Part shown: one piece after another, positions 6,618 through 8,175 of the stretch
Layout of the letters: every line of letters starts with the position of its first letter
Numbering within the stretch: position 1 is the first letter of the stretch
NCBI GenBank assembly: GCA_026985495.1
Contig: JALSQJ010000195.1
Coordinates: 1 to 8,175 of the forward strand
Source of the DNA: Campylobacteraceae bacterium
Lineage (GTDB): Bacteria; Campylobacterota; Campylobacteria; Campylobacterales; Sulfurovaceae
Length of the DNA: 8,175 nt
Direction of reading: 5' to 3'
Position numbers and translations under genes: made by a program
The notes under the pieces: generated by a model
Told to the model about the DNA's origin: nothing
Databases searched by the model: none
Seen by the model: the letters and a program-made list of their open reading frames with translations, nothing else

Positions 6618-6725
6618 CTATATTATGTTGGTACGCATTTTTAAATAGAGTGCCAACTGGGCAGCTGTTTTACAACCACTATTAATTGCTTCATTTAGTA
6701 AATCTTTATTGATTTTTACATTCAT
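6618..6725 (-). CDS. Small 35-residue protein, ribbon-helix-helix-like, possible orphan or truncated antitoxin
   Basis: I do not recognise this gene with certainty. The sequence starts MNVKINKDLLNEAINSGC and continues KTAAQLALYLKMRTNII. A short strand (NVKIN) followed by two amphipathic helices (KDLLNEAINSG and TAAQLALYLKM) resembles the N-terminal DNA-binding part of VapB-like ribbon-helix-helix antitoxins, which usually run on for another 30-40 residues. No toxin gene is adjacent. Evidence that it is expressed: AAAGGA 6 nt before the ATG, and a near-consensus promoter (TTGACT, 18 bp, TATAAT) with a predicted start about 23 nt upstream. It stops 2 bp short of the end of moeA on the opposite strand, so its transcript would read antisense into moeA. 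It is divergent from the S24-type repressor and could be its partner or target. It may also be a decayed gene with a live promoter. Confidence 0.5.
   Translation of the reverse strand: MNVKINKDLLNEAINSGCKTAAQLALYLKMRTNII
6627..6657. repeat. Inverted repeat (hairpin) just past moeA, inside the small ORF
   Basis: GTTGGTAC at 6627-6634 pairs with GTGCCAAC at 6650-6657: an 8-bp stem with one G-U pair and a 15-nt loop. It falls 12 nt after the moeA stop and could protect the 3' end of that mRNA. No T-run follows on either strand, so it is not a standard intrinsic terminator. It also overlaps codons of the 35-residue ORF, so coincidence is possible. Confidence 0.35.
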
Positions 6726-6754
6726 TTTAAATCCTTTTTCAATAAATATTCTAA

Positions 6755-6784
6755 ATTATAATACTATTTTCTTATTTAAGTCAA
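6755..6784 (-). promoter_or_regulatory. Near-consensus sigma-70 promoter for the 35-residue ORF
   Basis: On the minus strand, TTGACT (6784-6779) is followed after 18 bp by a perfect TATAAT (6760-6755). The predicted start is near 6748, leaving a leader of about 23 nt with AAAGGA. Eleven bases further upstream lies a second box, TTGACA (6795-6790), one helical turn away. This is an unusually complete -35/-10 pair for this window, where most promoters show only a -10. Confidence 0.6.
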
Positions 6785-6792
6785 AAATATGT

Positions 6793-6816
6793 CAAATTGT
6801 AATATAATTTGCAAAT
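6793..6816. promoter_or_regulatory. Candidate operator: overlapping palindromes at the repressor promoter
   Basis: CAAATT (6793-6798) and AATTTG (6806-6811) form a 19-bp dyad around a 7-nt centre that includes the start of the -10 box. ATTTGCAAAT (6807-6816) is a perfect 10-bp palindrome reaching the predicted start point. Placement over the -10 and the start of a repressor gene is where an autoregulatory operator would lie. The sequence is AT-rich, so such palindromes can arise by chance. Confidence 0.4.
6803..6808 (+). promoter_or_regulatory. -10 box of the S24-type repressor gene
   Basis: A perfect TATAAT lies 31 nt before ATG 6840, with the predicted start near 6815 and a 25-nt leader containing AAAGG. 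It lies downstream of the in-frame ATG at 6789, which argues against that earlier start. No good -35 box is seen. The upstream DNA is shared with the opposing promoter. Confidence 0.55.
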
Positions 6817-6839
6817 ATAGAAAATCAGAAAGGCTTAAA

Positions 6840-7493
6840 ATGTATGATTTAAAAAATATAATAGCAAAAATAAAAGAGATAATTGCAGAAGAGAAAAATG
6901 TAAAAAAAGTTTTTGATAAAGATGTTGCTGAGGCTTTGGCAATACCTCAAACAACTTTTGCTACAATGAAAAAGAGAAACTCGATTCCATTTAAAGAGAT
7001 TTTAGAGTATTGTGCTAATAAAAAATTAAGTATAAATTGGCTCTTTTTTGACCAAGCTATTGATATGTTAGCTGAGAAGACAGATAAATTTTTTCAAGTA
7101 CACTATTTTTCAGATGTTAGAGCTAGTGCAGGTGGTGGAGCATTTAATTTTGATACAGATTATGAAGTCCTTTCTATAGATAAAACAATAATGGCTAATA
7201 TTGCTAAATCATCAAATGAGGTATTAGAAGCAATTAATGTTGATGGAGAATCAATGGAGCCAACACTTCAAGACGGCTCTATTGTCTTTATAGATAGAGG
7301 TCAAACAGATATTAATAGAGATGGAATTTTTGTTGCATCTACAACAGCAGGTCTATTTATTAAACGTATTAGACAAAGAGTAGATGGTATGGTAGAACTC
7401 ATCTCTGACAATAAAGCATATAGCCCAGAGATTATTACAGCAGAAGAGATTAAGATTGTTGGTAAAGTTGTTGGCAATATTGAGAGCTTATAA
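6840..7493 (+). CDS. CI-like transcriptional repressor with C-terminal S24 (LexA/CI-type) autocleavage domain
   Basis: A two-domain DNA-binding repressor of 217 residues. Residues ~22-70 match the phage CI helix-turn-helix type: DVAEALAIPQTTFATMKKR, then NSIPFKEILEYC and the closing LSINWLFF. Residues ~88-215 are a LexA/UmuD-like S24 peptidase. The sequence VRASAGGG has an Ala97-Gly98 pair as likely cleavage site. The nucleophile is Ser138 in DGESMEP and the general base is Lys175 in LFIKRIR. It could therefore be inactivated by RecA-stimulated self-cleavage (family knowledge; not shown here). An in-frame ATG at 6789 has no ribosome site and lies upstream of the -10; ATG 6840 has AAAGG 6 nt before it. 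It is divergent from the 35-residue ORF, and aroK follows after 48 bp. No phage genes are visible, so it may be a domesticated stress regulator. Confidence 0.87.
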   Translation: MYDLKNIIAKIKEIIAEEKNVKKVFDKDVAEALAIPQTTFATMKKRNSIPFKEILEYCANKKLSINWLFFDQAIDMLAEKTDKFFQVHYFSDVRASAGGGAFNFDTDYEVLSIDKTIMANIAKSSNEVLEAINVDGESMEPTLQDGSIVFIDRGQTDINRDGIFVASTTAGLFIKRIRQRVDGMVELISDNKAYSPEIITAEEIKIVGKVVGNIESL

Positions 7494-7504
7494 TCAAAAT
7501 TTAG

Positions 7505-7510
7505 TATAAT
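7505..7510 (+). promoter_or_regulatory. Possible -10 box for aroK
   Basis: TATAAT lies in the 48-bp gap after the repressor gene, with a predicted start near 7517 and a leader of about 25 nt that includes AAAAGG 6 nt before the aroK ATG. No -35 box is seen and no terminator separates the two genes. aroK may have its own promoter or be read through. Confidence 0.4.
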
Positions 7511-7541
7511 AATCTAAGTTAATAATTGCAAAAGGTAAGTA

Positions 7542-8054
7542 ATGAAAAAAAATATTATTCTTATAGGTTTTATGGGTGTTGGTAAAGGAACTACAGCTAG
7601 AGCCTATGCCGAAAAATACAACTGTTTCAATATAGATACAGATGATTTAATAGAATCAAAAGCAAATAGAAAAATAAAACATATTTTTGAAGAGCATGGA
7701 GAGAAATATTTTCGTGCATTAGAACAGGAGTGTGCAGATTGGATAGAGTCTTCAGTTAATAATACCCTTATATCTTGTGGTGGTGGTTTTTTTAATGTAA
7801 ACAATTTAAAGAACCTAGGGAGAGTTGTCCTATTAGATGCTTCTTATGAATGGATTTATAATAGACTCTCTACAGCAGAGAATGCAAAAGCTAAATTAAA
7901 AAAGCGTCCACTCTTTTCTGAACCTAAAAAAGCAAAAAAACTTTATAAAGAGAGGGCTAAAGCTTATAAGAAAATAGCAGATGTAATTATTGATGTAGAA
8001 AATCAAGATATGAAAAGTATAATTAAAGAGATCTATAAAAAAGCTTATATATAG
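7542..8054 (+). CDS. aroK: Shikimate kinase
   Basis: Phosphorylates shikimate at the 3-hydroxyl with ATP, the fifth step of the chorismate pathway; cytoplasmic monomer. The 170 residues match the family. The Walker A loop is GFMGVGKGTT at 9-18. NIDTDD at 30-35 supplies the Mg and shikimate aspartates, Arg58 in YFRALE binds shikimate, and SCGGG at 78-82 is the second shikimate loop. The LID carries KRPLF (121-125), and R138 in ERAKAYKKIAD is the last substrate arginine. Walker A has Gly-Thr-Thr after the lysine, where many AroK have Ser-Thr; Thr17 can still hold Mg. AAAAGG lies 6 nt before ATG 7542. Its product leads to chorismate, the substrate of MqnA encoded about 3 kb away on the other strand, though the two are not in one operon. 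Confidence 0.93.
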   Translation: MKKNIILIGFMGVGKGTTARAYAEKYNCFNIDTDDLIESKANRKIKHIFEEHGEKYFRALEQECADWIESSVNNTLISCGGGFFNVNNLKNLGRVVLLDASYEWIYNRLSTAENAKAKLKKRPLFSEPKKAKKLYKERAKAYKKIADVIIDVENQDMKSIIKEIYKKAYI

Positions 8055-8083
8055 TAAGTAAAATTCAAATCAACACAAAAAGT

Positions 8084-8142
8084 AAAAAAAAATCTATAAA
8101 TTCCAAAAAACCCTTGACAGTAAAGCCAAAATTCTCTATAAT
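8084..8142 (+). promoter_or_regulatory. Consensus sigma-70 promoter with A-rich upstream element, probably for an rRNA or tRNA operon
   Basis: TTGACA (8114-8119) and TATAAT (8137-8142) are both perfect and separated by 17 bp. The DNA just upstream is A-tract-rich, with a run of nine A at 8084-8092 and six A at 8105-8110, where an UP element for the RNA polymerase alpha subunit would lie. After the -10 comes ACGCGTCC, a GC-rich discriminator typical of stringently controlled stable-RNA promoters. The predicted start is near 8149-8151, and no ORF begins before the window ends. The downstream gene is not seen, so rRNA/tRNA is inferred from promoter strength. The rest of 8055-8175 shows no gene and no terminator for aroK. 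Confidence 0.7.
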
Positions 8143-8175
8143 ACGCGTCCAAGAACATTAGGGCTTACTTAGAGT

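Noticed and set aside
6618..6641. MRTN at the end of the small ORF resembles the beginning of VapB-type antitoxins, hinting at a second start.
   Set aside because: The frame stops after MRTNII and no other frame continues with antitoxin-like sequence, so the match is probably coincidence.
6789..6839. N-terminal extension of the S24 repressor from ATG 6789 (17 extra residues).
   Set aside because: There is no ribosome site, the -10 box lies downstream of this ATG, and the extra residues do not look like part of the CI helix-turn-helix domain.

Overview
The window is AT-rich DNA that reads as the chromosome of a member of the Campylobacterota (the former Epsilonproteobacteria; a Sulfurimonas- or Sulfurovum-like free-living relative fits best). 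The reasons are the content and order of the genes: an mqnA gene for the futalosine route to menaquinone, a waaC-waaM pair for the lipid A and inner-core part of LPS, and a moaD-moaE-moeA run. To my recollection the last two arrangements also occur in Campylobacter. Promoters typically show a strong TATAAT box with a weak or absent -35 box. Genus-level placement is inference.

Layout. (1) Bases 1-356, plus strand: the 3' end of a hexapeptide-repeat O-acetyltransferase, presumably the edge of a surface-polysaccharide cluster to the left. It converges on the next operon, and the two stop codons overlap in one TTAA. (2) Bases 353-4639, minus strand: a tightly packed operon that reads, in transcription order, mqnA, waaC, waaM (lpxL/htrB), a DXD glycosyltransferase of the GT32/OCH1 type, and a UDP-glucuronate decarboxylase. 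Apart from mqnA, these genes make lipid A/core glycan: heptose addition, lipid A acylation, a sugar transfer and a supply of UDP-xylose-type donor. (3) Bases 4640-4726: a short divergent promoter region whose two -10 boxes lie in a perfect 8-bp inverted repeat. (4) Bases 4727-6615, plus strand: moaD-moaE-moeA, which build the dithiolene of molybdopterin and insert molybdate. (5) Bases 6616-6839: a compact region holding a 35-codon minus-strand ORF, which is preceded by a Shine-Dalgarno sequence and a near-consensus promoter, and the divergent promoter and candidate operator of the next gene. (6) Bases 6840-7493, plus: a CI-like, S24-peptidase repressor. (7) Bases 7542-8054, plus: shikimate kinase aroK. 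(8) Bases 8055-8175: no gene, but a perfect TTGACA-17-TATAAT promoter with an A-rich upstream tract and a GC-rich discriminator, pointing out of the window and probably driving an rRNA or tRNA operon.

Most of this is housekeeping. The least ordinary part is 6618-7493: an autocleavable phage-type repressor with no visible prophage, facing a tiny ribbon-helix-helix-like ORF across a shared control region. The small gene's transcript would run antisense into moeA. This looks like a miniature genetic switch or the remnant of one. That reading is inference from layout and motifs and has not been tested against any database.
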